Shown here: one piece after another, positions 25,498 through 34,222 of the stretch
How positions within the stretch are numbered: the first letter of the stretch is position 1
Layout of the letters: every line of letters begins with the position of its first letter
Assembly (NCBI RefSeq): GCF_900114845.1
Contig: NZ_FOUK01000002.1
Location: 744,001 to 808,000 of the forward strand
Source of the DNA: Pimelobacter simplex
Lineage (GTDB): Bacteria; Actinomycetota; Actinomycetes; Propionibacteriales; Nocardioidaceae
DNA length: 64,000 nt
Direction: 5' to 3'
The notes under the pieces: model-generated
Databases searched by the model: none
What the model saw: the letters and a program-made list of their open reading frames with translations, nothing else
Told to the model about the DNA's origin: nothing
Program-made: the position numbers and the translations under genes

Positions 25498-26259
25498 ATG
25501 CCCACCGCACTCGTGACCGGCGCCACCGCCGGCATCGGCCTGGAGTTCGCCCGCCAGCTCGCCGCCTGCGGCGACGACCTCGTGCTCGTGGCCCGCGACC
25601 GGGAGCGGCTCGCGACGGTCGCCGAGGACCTGCGGACGTCGTACGGGGTCGCGGTCGAGGTGCTCCCCGCCGACCTGACCTCGCTCGACGAGCTCGCCGC
25701 GGTCGAGACCCGGGTGGCCGACCGCGAGCGCCCGGTCGACCTGCTCGTCAACAACGCGGGCTTCGGGCTCAAGGAGCGCTTCCTCGACAACCCGATCGAC
25801 GTCGAGCAGGCCCAGCAGGACGTGCTGGTCCGCGCCGTCCTGCGGCTGACCCACGCCGCTCTCGGCGGCATGGTCGAGCGCGGCCGCGGTGGCGTCGTCA
25901 ACGTGTCGAGCGTGGCGGCCTTCCTCCCCCGCGGCACCTACAGCGCAGCCAAGGCGTGGGTGAACTCGTTCAGCGCCTGGGCCCACGCCGAGTACGCCGA
26001 CCGCGGCGTGACCGTGATGGCCCTGTGCCCGGGCTTCGTGAGGACCGAGTTCCACGAGCGGCTCGGCATCGACCGCGACGCGTCGGCCCCCAAGGTGCTG
26101 TGGCTCGAGGCCGACCGGCTGGTCCGCGAGGCACTCGCCGACCTCGACAAGGGCCGCGCCATGTCGATCCCGTCGAAGCGCTACAAGGCGATCGTCGCCG
26201 GCAGCCGCGTCGTCCCCCGCGGCGCGCTGCAGCGCCTGCAGTCCCTCGGCCGCAAGTAA
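25498..26259 (+). CDS. short-chain dehydrogenase/reductase
   Basis: This 253-residue classical SDR has the cofactor motif TGATAGIG at the start. NNAGF is at about residue 85, and the catalytic residues are Ser in VVNVSSVAAF and YSAAK. The charged Arg after the second strand (LVARDRERL) suggests NADP preference. The closest named group is the DltE/YqjQ-like oxidoreductases, but the substrate is unknown. It ends just before a 105-nt palindromic element and is convergent with marC. Confidence 0.87.
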   Translation: MPTALVTGATAGIGLEFARQLAACGDDLVLVARDRERLATVAEDLRTSYGVAVEVLPADLTSLDELAAVETRVADRERPVDLLVNNAGFGLKERFLDNPIDVEQAQQDVLVRAVLRLTHAALGGMVERGRGGVVNVSSVAAFLPRGTYSAAKAWVNSFSAWAHAEYADRGVTVMALCPGFVRTEFHERLGIDRDASAPKVLWLEADRLVREALADLDKGRAMSIPSKRYKAIVAGSRVVPRGALQRLQSLGRK

Positions 26260-26265
26260 CCCCCG

Positions 26266-26370
26266 CGAAGTAGCGCGTTCCGGCGCACGAAGGAGCAAGA
26301 ACCGGCGGTCGAGGGTTGCGCTCTCGACCGCCGGAACGTGCTACTTCGTGCGCCGGAACGTGCCCCTTCG
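26266..26370. repeat. 105-nt near-complete palindromic element between convergent genes
   Basis: Outer arms 26266-26292 and 26344-26370 pair with a few mismatches (core CGTTCCGGCGCACGAAG). A short imperfect stretch follows, then the inner arms 26302-26313 and 26323-26334 pair perfectly (CCGGCGGTCGAG). The element fills the whole gap between the SDR gene and marC. Its outer end touches the marC stop. It could be a bidirectional terminator or a dispersed repeat. Confidence 0.8.
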
Positions 26371-26979
26371 TCAGCCTTCGCCGGCGATGAAGGCGCGGAC
26401 GGCGTCGGCGACGAGCTGGACGGCGATGGCCGAGAGCAGCAGGCCGGCGATCCGGGTGACGAGGAGGACGCCGCCCTCGCGGATCAGGCGCAGGATCGGC
26501 AGCGAGTAGCGCATGGCGGCCCACAGCGCGAGGTGGACGGCGATCACGCCGAGCGCGACGGACAGGCCGCTGGACCAGTCGTCGACCTGCTGGACGAACA
26601 GCATCGTGGCGACGATCGCGCCCGGGCCGGCGAGGAGCGGCGTGCCGAGCGGGACGAGGGCGATGTTGGCGTCGGCGGAGGCGGTCATCTCCTCCTCCTT
26701 GCCGGTGAGCAGCTCGAGCGCGACAAGGAGGAGCAGCAGGCCGCCGGCGCACTGGAGCGCGGGCAGCGAGATGTGCAGGTAGTCGAGGACCTGCTGGCCG
26801 AAGAGCGCGAACAGCGTGATCACCAGGAACGACACCGCCACCGCCTGCCACGCCGCGCGCTTGGCCGTGGCGTGGCTGCGGCCGGCGGTGAGGGACAGGA
26901 AGATCGGCACGGTGCCGACGGGGTCCATGATCACGAAGAGGGTCACGAAGACCTCGACCAGGAGGACGTGCTCGATCAT
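26371..26979 (-). CDS. MarC-family integral membrane protein
   Basis: The product is 202 residues with six hydrophobic segments. Typical MarC features are FVIMDPVGTVPIFLSLT in the first segment pair and PLGTPLLAGPGAIVATMLF in the middle. The family name comes from the multiple-antibiotic-resistance locus but its function is not established. The ATG at 26979 overlaps the PHP gene stop (ATGA), so it is translated with that gene. Its stop codon adjoins the 105-nt palindrome. Confidence 0.88.
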   Translation of the reverse strand: MIEHVLLVEVFVTLFVIMDPVGTVPIFLSLTAGRSHATAKRAAWQAVAVSFLVITLFALFGQQVLDYLHISLPALQCAGGLLLLLVALELLTGKEEEMTASADANIALVPLGTPLLAGPGAIVATMLFVQQVDDWSSGLSVALGVIAVHLALWAAMRYSLPILRLIREGGVLLVTRIAGLLLSAIAVQLVADAVRAFIAGEG

Positions 26980-27857
26980 CGGAGCTCCTTGCCCGCCGGG
27001 CCGGCCAGCGTGGTGGGTGAGCCGAGCGCGGCGGCGCGGTCGAGGATCCGGCGCAGCTGGTCGGGAGCGGTGGTCTCGACGCCGAGGTCGTGGCCGTTCT
27101 TGCCGGCGCCGTGGTGGTCGCTGGAGCCGGTGACCACCAGCCCCAGCCGGACGGCGATCGCGCGCAGCGCGGCCCGGGCGGCGGCGTCGTGGTCGAGGTG
27201 GTCGACCTCGATCCCGGCCAGGCCCGCGTCGGCCAGGGTCGTGAACGCCGCCTCGTCGAGGACGTCGGCCGAGCCCCGCCCCCACGGGTGCGCGACGACG
27301 GCGACGCCGCGGGCGGAGTCGACCCGGGCGAGCATGTCGAGCAGGTCGGCGGAGTAGCGGTCGACGTACGCCGGTCCGCCGTCGGACAGGTAGCGGGCGA
27401 ACGCCTCGTCCCGGTCGCCGACGACGCCGAGCCGGACGAGCAGGTCGGCCAGGTGCGGGCGGCCGGTGACCTGGTTGCCCGGGCTGACCGCGGCGAGCGC
27501 CTCCTCGGTCGCGGGGATGCCGAGCTCGCGCAGCCGCGCGAGCATGGCGGGCACCCGGTCGGCGCGGCCGGCGACGATCCGGGCGAGCTCGTCCTGCAGG
27601 CCCGGGTCGGCGGCGTCGGGGAGGTAGACGAGCAGGTGCACGCCGGCGCCGCGGAAGCGGGTGCTGACCTCGATGCCGCGGACCAGGCCGATGCCCACCT
27701 CGACGGCGGCCGCAGCCGCCTCGTCCCACCCGGCGGTGGTGTCGTGGTCGGTCAGGGCGACGACCTCGAGCCCGGCGGCAGCCGCCGCCCGGACCAGCGC
27801 CGCGGGCGGCTCGGTGCCGTCGCTGACGCTGGAGTGGGTGTGGAGGTCGATCGTCAC
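26976..27857 (-). CDS. PHP-domain phosphoesterase
   Basis: The product is 293 residues. Metal-binding motifs of the PHP fold are present: IDLHTHSSVSDG (motif I), ALTDHDTTAGW (motif II), GIEVSTRF (Glu), VVAHPWG (His), and GSSDHHGAGKNG (motif IV). Stand-alone proteins of this type hydrolyse 3',5'-nucleotide phosphates or short RNA ends, as in the RNase AM/YciV group. A similar role here is inference. It starts at a GTG with TAACCT 6 nt upstream, so a leaderless transcript is likely. MarC follows with an ATGA overlap. Confidence 0.87.
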   Translation of the reverse strand: MTIDLHTHSSVSDGTEPPAALVRAAAAAGLEVVALTDHDTTAGWDEAAAAAVEVGIGLVRGIEVSTRFRGAGVHLLVYLPDAADPGLQDELARIVAGRADRVPAMLARLRELGIPATEEALAAVSPGNQVTGRPHLADLLVRLGVVGDRDEAFARYLSDGGPAYVDRYSADLLDMLARVDSARGVAVVAHPWGRGSADVLDEAAFTTLADAGLAGIEVDHLDHDAAARAALRAIAVRLGLVVTGSSDHHGAGKNGHDLGVETTAPDQLRRILDRAAALGSPTTLAGPAGKELR

Positions 27858-27863
27858 CGTACG

Positions 27864-27869
27864 AGGTTA
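27864..27869 (-). promoter_or_regulatory. -10 element TAACCT of a leaderless promoter
   Basis: On the minus strand TAACCT is followed by 6 nt and the GTG at 27857 of the PHP gene. Confidence 0.5.
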
Positions 27870-27889
27870 GTGCTCCCGCCCGGTGCCCG

Positions 27890-29545
27890 TCAGGCGGCCA
27901 CGCGCTCCCGCTCGGCGCGCTCGCCGTGCTCGGCCGCGACCCGCTCCGGCAGGGTGAGCGGCGTGCTGGCGTCCCGCGTCTTCGGGGTGACCAGGTAGGC
28001 GACCAGCACCGCGGCACCGATCCGCGGCAGCTCGGTCAGGGAGCGGTAGGTGAGGTGCAGCGCCTCGCAGCGCGGGGAGAACTTGGCCTTGAAGGCGTGC
28101 AGCGACGAGAAGCCGTAGAGCGGCTCGAGCAGGCGCGCCGAGCGCTCCAGGCCGCGCTGCAGCCAGCCGTCGGGCTCCCCCTCGCTCCGCGCCAGCGGCG
28201 CCGCCGAGAGCGAGACCACGCGGGCTCCCTCGGCCCGGAAGGCCAGGCAGGACTCGGCGATGAGGAACTCGATCGCCGGCCGGAAGCCGTCGTCCGGGCG
28301 GCGCATCAGGTCGAGCGTCCACCCCTCGATGCGGCCCTGCCCGCCGTGGACCGGCAGCCACGAGAGGAAGCCGTGCACCCGGTCGTCGGCGTCGAGGGCC
28401 AGGGCGACCCGCACCCGCGGGTCCATGGCGTGGTCGACGCCGCCGAGGGTGAAGCCGAGCTCGGGGGTGCGCTGGCGGCGCAGCCAGCCGGCGCTGATCT
28501 CGCGCACCTGGGCGGCGATGCGCGGGTCGGCGTCCGCGAGGACGACGAGCTCGAACCGGATGCCGTCGCGGGCCGCCCGGTTGCGGGCCGTGCGCACGTC
28601 CTGCCAGCGCTTGCCGCGGAACTCCAGGTCGGGCAGGTCGAGCAGCGTGTCCTCGCCGATCTGCAGGCTGCGGCCGCCGACCGCGCGGGCCACCGGACCG
28701 GTCACCGCGAAGTGGCTGGGCACGAGGTGCTCGTCGGCGCAGAAGGCGGCGAACTCCCCCGCGGCACGGACCCGCCAGTCCGGCGTGCCGATCGGGTCGC
28801 CGAGGGCCAGGGCCACACCGAGGTGCCGGCGGTACGCGATGTAGCCCTCGCCGCGCGGGTCGTAGAAGTAGCGGACGCCGGGCCAGGTGGTCATCCACGA
28901 CAGCGTGCCGCCGCCGTCGCGGCGCAGGTGCTCGACCGCCCGGTCCCGGTTGACGACGGGCCCGCGGCGCGGGCCGATCGCGGTGCCGATCAGCAGGCCC
29001 GCGCCGACGGCGACCAGGTGGACGACGTCGGCGAGGTGCCCGACCAGGAGCACGGAGAGCACGACATAGCCGACCAGGCCGACCCGGGTGACCCGGCGCG
29101 CGACCGTGCCGAGGAAGGCGGTCATCACCGCGCCGAGCGCGAGCGCGCCGCCCGACGGCCCGACGTCGCGGGCGTGCTGCAACGAGTCCGGGCCGAGTGC
29201 CAGCACGAGCAGGCTGGCCACCACCACGCTGCCGACCTGGGTCACCAGCCAGAGCAGTGCCGTGCGCAGCGTCCCGAGCCGGCGCTCGGCGAACCCGGCG
29301 CACAGCCCGAAGCTGAGCAGCACCGGCACGTAGCACCACGGGGAGATCGCCAGCAGCGGGCCGGTCAGCAGCGTCCACCAGTGGCCGGACGCGAGCGCGT
29401 CCGGCCCGTAGGCCAGGGCACGGCCCCAGCCGTGGTCGAGGACGTCGCCGGTGGCGGCGCCGGTCGCGATGCCGACGATGACGAGCAGCAGGAGGCCGGC
29501 GATCGTGAACGGCCGGCGGCGGACGGAGGACTCGGTGGCTGGCAT
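27890..29545 (-). CDS. rhomboid-like membrane domain fused to DUF2156 (MprF-type) aminoacyltransferase domain
   Basis: The product is 551 residues. The first about 200 contain six hydrophobic segments with a rhomboid-like layout, including GPSGGALAL and a later HLVAVGAGLLIG. The C-terminal about 340 form a DUF2156 tandem-GNAT domain (FYDPRGEGYIAYRRHLGVAL, GDPIGTPDW, GFSSLHAFKAKFSPRCEAL), the aminoacyl-tRNA-dependent catalytic part of lysyl-phosphatidylglycerol synthases. It is therefore likely to modify membrane lipids with an amino acid and alter surface charge. No lysyl-tRNA-synthetase domain is fused. Starts at ATG 29545. Confidence 0.8.
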   Translation of the reverse strand: MPATESSVRRRPFTIAGLLLLVIVGIATGAATGDVLDHGWGRALAYGPDALASGHWWTLLTGPLLAISPWCYVPVLLSFGLCAGFAERRLGTLRTALLWLVTQVGSVVVASLLVLALGPDSLQHARDVGPSGGALALGAVMTAFLGTVARRVTRVGLVGYVVLSVLLVGHLADVVHLVAVGAGLLIGTAIGPRRGPVVNRDRAVEHLRRDGGGTLSWMTTWPGVRYFYDPRGEGYIAYRRHLGVALALGDPIGTPDWRVRAAGEFAAFCADEHLVPSHFAVTGPVARAVGGRSLQIGEDTLLDLPDLEFRGKRWQDVRTARNRAARDGIRFELVVLADADPRIAAQVREISAGWLRRQRTPELGFTLGGVDHAMDPRVRVALALDADDRVHGFLSWLPVHGGQGRIEGWTLDLMRRPDDGFRPAIEFLIAESCLAFRAEGARVVSLSAAPLARSEGEPDGWLQRGLERSARLLEPLYGFSSLHAFKAKFSPRCEALHLTYRSLTELPRIGAAVLVAYLVTPKTRDASTPLTLPERVAAEHGERAERERVAA

Positions 29546-29642
29546 GTCGTCCAGCCTCGTCGTGCCGGGCCGTCGTGTCAGTGGAGCACGGGCCCGACTC
29601 GGGGTAGTGCCCGCACCACCATCTGCAGGTGGGGCGACGACC

Positions 29643-31622
29643 TCAGAGCTCGGCGAGCACCACGACCCGGTCGCCCGGCGCGACGGTGATCCGCTCCGAC
29701 TTCGGCGGGTTGACGACGACGCCGAAGCGCGAGCCGGCCTCGGCCAGCGCCGGCGACGAGAAGCCGATGGCGGTCTCGCCCCGGCGCGCGGCCGCGGCGA
29801 CGACGGTCGCCCAGGCGACCTCGCGGCCCGGGTGGACGTACCCCTCGGCGGGGCGCAGGTAGATCTCGCTGCCCTCGGCCTGGAGCAGGTCGTGGAAGAC
29901 CGGCTCGATCCGGGCGTCCTCGGAGAGCTGGGTGACGATGAGGCTGACGATCTCGCCGCTGACGACGACGTCGTCGATGTCGGCGACCTGGGCGAGCACT
30001 CGGTTGCGGTCGTCCATCATCTCGCTGATCACCGGCGTGCTGCTGTCCGAGGTGGCGAGGATGTCGCGCACGTGGAGCAGGGTGACGAGCGTCGTCGCGT
30101 CGGCGGCCTCGGCATCGAGGTCGTCGGAGTAGCAGAGCACGATCACCTGGTCGCAGTCCGCGGGGACGTGCTCGTCGAGCACCGCGCGGCGGGTGGTGCC
30201 GGCCTGGACGACGGTGACGGCCAGGTGCTGCGTCGGCGGGACGACGGGCGTGCCGTGCTCGGTCACCACGGTCAGGGTCGAGCCCGGCGCGGCGTACCGG
30301 TCGAGCTCGCTGAGGATGATCGGGGCCCGCTCGTTCCAGCCGAGCACCACTGCATGGGTGGCGTGGAGCTCCTCGACGGGCGCCTCGGCGACAGCCGCGA
30401 GGTCGGCGACGGCGGTGGAGCGCGGGGCGTCGCCCAGGATCGAGTCGTCCTCGGCGACGACGACCAGCGCGCGGGAGCCGATGACCGTGTCCGCGGGCGG
30501 GTTGAGCCGGACGGCGCCGCCCTCGACGACGCCGATCACGCTGAGCGTCTCGTAGTGCAGCAGCGCGTCGGCGTAGGTCGACGTGGCGAGCGGGTGGTCC
30601 TCGACGAAGTAGATCTCGTCGCCGTCGTAGTCGAAGAGCTCGCGGTACACGGCGGCGGCGCCGGACTGCCGCGAGGTCTGCACGACCAGCTTGGCGACGG
30701 TCTCGCGGATGTCGAGGAGGGACAGGCCCCCGGGCCGGTCGCGCCCGATCAGGCGGGCCACCTCGAGGTTGGCGGGGTCGCGCAGCTGCGCGACGACGCG
30801 CGGACCGGCGTCGGTGCCCAGCGTCGAGCGCAGGGCGAGGAGCGACTTGACGACCTCGCGGTCGGGGTCGAAGCTCGCCCGGTCGCGACCACCGGCGTCG
30901 GGCGAGAGCAGCACGACCGAGCGGGCGGCGCGCGGGCTGACGATCGCCAGGTCGTCGAGGTCGGCCGGCGAGCCCGACCGGCACACGACCCGGGTGCCGC
31001 GCAGCGCGCCGACCTTGGCCCGGATCTCCTCCTCCATCTCGACCTTGTCGCGGTCGGCGAGCACCGCGACGACGGGACGCCGGCGGCTCTCGTTGGCGAT
31101 GGTGAGCTCGCTGATCACGGTGAAGATCGAGTCCGACCAGCCCAGGATCACCGTGTGGTCCGACTCCAGGACGACGGAGCGGCCGCGGCGCAGCTCGGCG
31201 ATCCGGGCGTCGATGCCGGCCGCGATGACGCCGATGAGCGCGCTGACGATGAAGAGGCCGGCCACGGTGAGCACCAGCATCGTGACGATGAAGCTCCAGC
31301 GGGCGCCCGTGTCGCCGGCGACCGTGCCGGGGTCGAGCGCGTGGAGCAGCGCCTGGAAGGCCGCCTCCCAGAAGCCGATGTGCTGCTCGCGCATCCCGGT
31401 GACGATGTCGATGACAGCGAAGACGACCACGAGCAGCACGGTGACGACGAACAGCCAGGCCACCAGCGCGGGCGTGCCGCGGGACATCGTGTTGTCGAAG
31501 GCGTACCGGAGGCGGGCCCGCAGGCCGACCGCGGGCGGCCCCGGGCGGACCGTCGTCCCGGTGCGCTGCTGCCCGATCGCCTCCGCCGTACGACGCCGCA
31601 GGGTCTGCGCGTTGCGTGCCAT
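29643..31622 (-). CDS. Castor/Pollux-type ion channel-like protein with RCK/TrkA-like domains
   Basis: The product is 659 residues. Two to four hydrophobic segments near the start (LVAWLFVVTVLLVVVFAVID; WSFIVTMLVLTVAGLFIVSA) surround a pore-like loop (LLHALDPGTVAG). Two long nucleotide-binding-like RCK regions follow (VILGWSDSIFTVISEL, and VVLGWNERAPIILSEL). The double GW motif is typical of Castor/Pollux-family proteins, which gate cations in plants and have actinobacterial homologues. A potassium or calcium conductance is inferred. The ATG at 31622 has GAGGAGGAC upstream; the longer frame to 32336 has no support. Confidence 0.8.
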   Translation of the reverse strand: MARNAQTLRRRTAEAIGQQRTGTTVRPGPPAVGLRARLRYAFDNTMSRGTPALVAWLFVVTVLLVVVFAVIDIVTGMREQHIGFWEAAFQALLHALDPGTVAGDTGARWSFIVTMLVLTVAGLFIVSALIGVIAAGIDARIAELRRGRSVVLESDHTVILGWSDSIFTVISELTIANESRRRPVVAVLADRDKVEMEEEIRAKVGALRGTRVVCRSGSPADLDDLAIVSPRAARSVVLLSPDAGGRDRASFDPDREVVKSLLALRSTLGTDAGPRVVAQLRDPANLEVARLIGRDRPGGLSLLDIRETVAKLVVQTSRQSGAAAVYRELFDYDGDEIYFVEDHPLATSTYADALLHYETLSVIGVVEGGAVRLNPPADTVIGSRALVVVAEDDSILGDAPRSTAVADLAAVAEAPVEELHATHAVVLGWNERAPIILSELDRYAAPGSTLTVVTEHGTPVVPPTQHLAVTVVQAGTTRRAVLDEHVPADCDQVIVLCYSDDLDAEAADATTLVTLLHVRDILATSDSSTPVISEMMDDRNRVLAQVADIDDVVVSGEIVSLIVTQLSEDARIEPVFHDLLQAEGSEIYLRPAEGYVHPGREVAWATVVAAAARRGETAIGFSSPALAEAGSRFGVVVNPPKSERITVAPGDRVVVLAEL

Positions 31623-31696
31623 GGTGTCCTCCTCGTCCCGACGGAGGATCGTCCCGCATCCGGACCGCTCCGCGCGCCCGAACGCCGGAATCGGCC

Positions 31697-32395
31697 TCAC
31701 CAGGAGGGGGCGGGCCCTCCGAACGGCAGGGCGACCAGCTGGGGGCCGGTCGCGGAGACATCGCGCAGGATCCAGTCGTCGCGCAGCAGCAGGATCGCCG
31801 AGGCCGGCCGCAGCACCAGCCACAGCCAGCGCCCGCCCGCCTCGCCCGCGAGCACCGAGCGGTCCCACTCCCCCGGCGAGGTGCTGACCGAGACCGGCCA
31901 GAGGCCGACGGGGTACTGGTCGACGCGGACCCGGACCGGCGCCGGCCCGTCGCCGACCTCGCGGCCGGGGTCGAGGGGGTCGGTCCCCTCGGCGGCGCCG
32001 AGGCCCGCGACCCGGGCGCCGAAGCCGGTGCCCGGCTCCTCGCTGATCACCATGACGTCGACCGGGCCGTCGAGCTGGCTGGTGCCGGCCACGCAGGTCA
32101 TCGTGGCGCGCGGGAACTCCCCCTCGGCGACCACGGCAGCGAAGTCGCTGACCGCCCAGCCCGGCCCGAGCGGCCAGGGCAGGTACGTCGGGAACCGGCC
32201 CACCCGCAGCAGGTGCCCCGCGAACGCCTCGTACGACGACGTGGTGGGCCGCCACAGCGGGACGACCACGCCGTGCTCGGGGCAGGACCACAGCCCGTTG
32301 CCGACCTCGGCCACGGGCGCGGGGCAGCGCGGGCACTCGGTCCGCACCGCGACGTCTCCGGCGCCCTCTCCCGGCGCGGGCTCATCGGTCGGCAT
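31697..32395 (-). CDS. DUF6758-like protein with N-terminal zinc-ribbon motif
   Basis: The product is 232 residues from the ATG at 32395. A TTG at 32431 would add twelve. A Cys pair (TECPRCPAPV) and a second Cys/His (LWSCPEHG) form a zinc-ribbon-like start. The remainder resembles the actinobacterial DUF6758 family, with PWPLGPGWAVSDFA, FGARVAGLGAAEG and VLAGEAGGRWLWLVLRPASA. The function is unknown. It follows the histidine phosphatase gene by 39 nt on the same strand, so cotranscription is likely. Confidence 0.7.
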   Translation of the reverse strand: MPTDEPAPGEGAGDVAVRTECPRCPAPVAEVGNGLWSCPEHGVVVPLWRPTTSSYEAFAGHLLRVGRFPTYLPWPLGPGWAVSDFAAVVAEGEFPRATMTCVAGTSQLDGPVDVMVISEEPGTGFGARVAGLGAAEGTDPLDPGREVGDGPAPVRVRVDQYPVGLWPVSVSTSPGEWDRSVLAGEAGGRWLWLVLRPASAILLLRDDWILRDVSATGPQLVALPFGGPAPSW

Positions 32396-32434
32396 GACCG
32401 ACACCGTCCTGCGCGCGGGCTCGTTCGTCAAGCA

Positions 32435-33001
32435 TCACGCGTTCCACCTCACCAGCACCGGCGTCTCGCGCTCACGTCCCAGCGTCGACACGGTCGCGGT
32501 GTCGAGCCGGTAGCTGCGACCGCCGGCGACGGGCTGCCCGAGCCAGCGCGCGGCGAGGGCGCGCAGGACGTGGCCGTGCGCGAAGAGCAGCACCGGCCCC
32601 GCGGCCTCGGCGGCCCGGATCCGCTCGACGACGCGGTCGCAGCGGGCCGCGACGTCGGCCGCGCTCTCGCCGCCGGGGCACGGGTGGGTCCACACGGTCC
32701 AGCCCGGCACCTCCTCGCGGATCTGCGCGGTGGTGCGGCCCTCGTAGTCGCCGTAGCGCCACTCGAGGAGGTCGTCGGTGATCTCGGCATCGGGGAAGCC
32801 GGCGAGCTCGGCGGTGCGGCGGGCGCGCTTGAGGGGACTCGTCAGCACCAGGGAGTACGACGGCCCCGCCAGGCGCGCGGGCAGCCCGCGGGCGACGTCC
32901 TCGCCCTCGGGGAGCAGCGGCAGGTCGGTGGTCGAGGTGTGCCGCCCCGAGACGCTCCACTCGGTCGCCCCGTGCCGGACCAGAAAGGCGGAATCGGCCA
33001 T
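32435..33001 (-). CDS. histidine phosphatase (phosphoglycerate mutase-like)
   Basis: The product is 188 residues. The phospho-accepting His is in LVRHGATEWS, further basic residues in SPLKRARRTAELAG, an acidic residue in LEWRYGDYEG, and the second catalytic His in LLFAHGHVLRALAARW. These define the acid phosphatase branch of the histidine phosphatase superfamily. The substrate (sugar or phospho-metabolite) is unknown. The ATG lies 7 nt from a CAGGAT -10 element within a symmetric divergent promoter, so the message is probably leaderless. Confidence 0.88.
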   Translation of the reverse strand: MADSAFLVRHGATEWSVSGRHTSTTDLPLLPEGEDVARGLPARLAGPSYSLVLTSPLKRARRTAELAGFPDAEITDDLLEWRYGDYEGRTTAQIREEVPGWTVWTHPCPGGESAADVAARCDRVVERIRAAEAAGPVLLFAHGHVLRALAARWLGQPVAGGRSYRLDTATVSTLGRERETPVLVRWNA

Positions 33002-33007
33002 GCGGAC

Positions 33008-33040
33008 ATCCTGCCAGCGAGGTGCCCTCGGTGGCAGGAT
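33008..33040. promoter_or_regulatory. symmetric divergent leaderless promoter pair
   Basis: Arms 33008-33022 and 33026-33040 pair with one mismatch around a 3-nt centre. Each outer end reads GGCAGGAT outward. Exactly 6 nt later stands an ATG on each strand (33001 minus, 33047 plus). The two -10 elements are too close for simultaneous polymerase binding. Confidence 0.6.
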
Positions 33041-33046
33041 CCGGGC

Positions 33047-34222
33047 ATGCCCCTGTCCCGTCACCGCCTGGCGATCGCGGCCGCGTTCGCCACCCAGGGC
33101 TTCGTCTTCATCGGCCTGACCACGCGGCTGCCGGAGATCAAGGACCGCTGGGACCTCTCCGAGCTCGGGATCTCGGGAGTGCTGCTCGCCATCGTCCTAC
33201 TGGCCGGGGCGGGCTCGGTCGTCGCCGAGAGGCTCGCGGCGCGCACGGCGAGCGCGTCCGTGCTGCGCGCCGGGCTGGTGCTCGTCACGGTCGGCGCCGG
33301 GCTGATGCTCGCGGCGCCGGTGTGGGCGGCGTACCTGGCCGGGGTCGCGGTCTACGGCGTCGGGCTGGGCATGGTCGACGCGACCACGAACATGCAGGCG
33401 GTGGCGCTCGAGCTGCGCTACGGCCGGCCGATCCTGCCGAGCTTCCACGGCGCGTGGACCTTCGGCGGCCTGCTCGGCGCCGCGCTCACGCTCGCGACCG
33501 CGGACGTCGACCTGGCCTGGACCGCCGGCCTCGCCGTGCTCCCCCTGATCGTCGCGGGGGCACGCTTCCTGCCGCGCGACACCGAGACGGCGACCGCGGT
33601 GGCGACGGGCTCGACCGCGATCGCCGTGCCCTGGCGCCCGATCCTCATGGTCGGCCTCGGCATGGTCGTCTTCTACATGGTCGACACCGCCGCCCAGACC
33701 TGGGGCGCGGTCTACCTCGACGAGGTGGTCGACGCGCCCTCGCGCTTCGTCGCCCTCGCGACGCTCCCCTACCTGGTCGCCAGCCTCGCCGTGCGGATGG
33801 CGGGCGACCGCATCGTCCTGCGGTACGGCGCCGTGCCGGTCCTGCGCATCGGGGCCGTCGTTGCCTGCGCCGGGCTCGTCGTGGTCACCGCTGCGCCGAC
33901 CTGGGGCGTCGCCGTCCTCGGCTTCACGCTCACCGGCGCCGGCATCTCGGTCGTGGCGCCGCTGAGCTTCTCCGCTGCCGCCCGGATCGCCGGCGGCTCG
34001 GTCGAGCGGGTCGACGCGGTGATCGCCCGCTTCAACCAGTTCAACTACGTCGGCGGTCTGCTGGGCGCGGTGCTCACCGGCGTCGTGGGCAAGGACGAGC
34101 TGCGCTACGGCTTCGTCGTGCCGATGGTGCTCGTGCTCGCGCTGCTGCCGCTGGCGCGCTGGTTCGGCACCGGCCGGCCCGCGGCGCAGACCGAGAGCCC
34201 CGAGGTCAGCGCCGAGCGGTAG
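33047..34222 (+). CDS. MFS transporter
   Basis: The product is 391 residues with about 12 hydrophobic segments. GFVFIGLTTRLPEIKDRWDL at the start and FHGAWTFGGLLGA in the middle match a group of actinobacterial MFS proteins related to fucose permease/YbjJ-type carriers. The substrate is unknown. The ATG at 33047 follows a CAGGAT element by 6 nt in a promoter shared symmetrically with the histidine phosphatase. Its end overlaps the convergent membrane-protein gene by 17 nt. Confidence 0.85.
   Translation: MPLSRHRLAIAAAFATQGFVFIGLTTRLPEIKDRWDLSELGISGVLLAIVLLAGAGSVVAERLAARTASASVLRAGLVLVTVGAGLMLAAPVWAAYLAGVAVYGVGLGMVDATTNMQAVALELRYGRPILPSFHGAWTFGGLLGAALTLATADVDLAWTAGLAVLPLIVAGARFLPRDTETATAVATGSTAIAVPWRPILMVGLGMVVFYMVDTAAQTWGAVYLDEVVDAPSRFVALATLPYLVASLAVRMAGDRIVLRYGAVPVLRIGAVVACAGLVVVTAAPTWGVAVLGFTLTGAGISVVAPLSFSAAARIAGGSVERVDAVIARFNQFNYVGGLLGAVLTGVVGKDELRYGFVVPMVLVLALLPLARWFGTGRPAAQTESPEVSAER

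Noticed and set aside
29643..32336. 897-residue extension of the Castor/Pollux-like protein
   Set aside because: A strong GAGGAGGAC site precedes the ATG at 31622, and the upstream part is the DUF6758-like gene in another frame.
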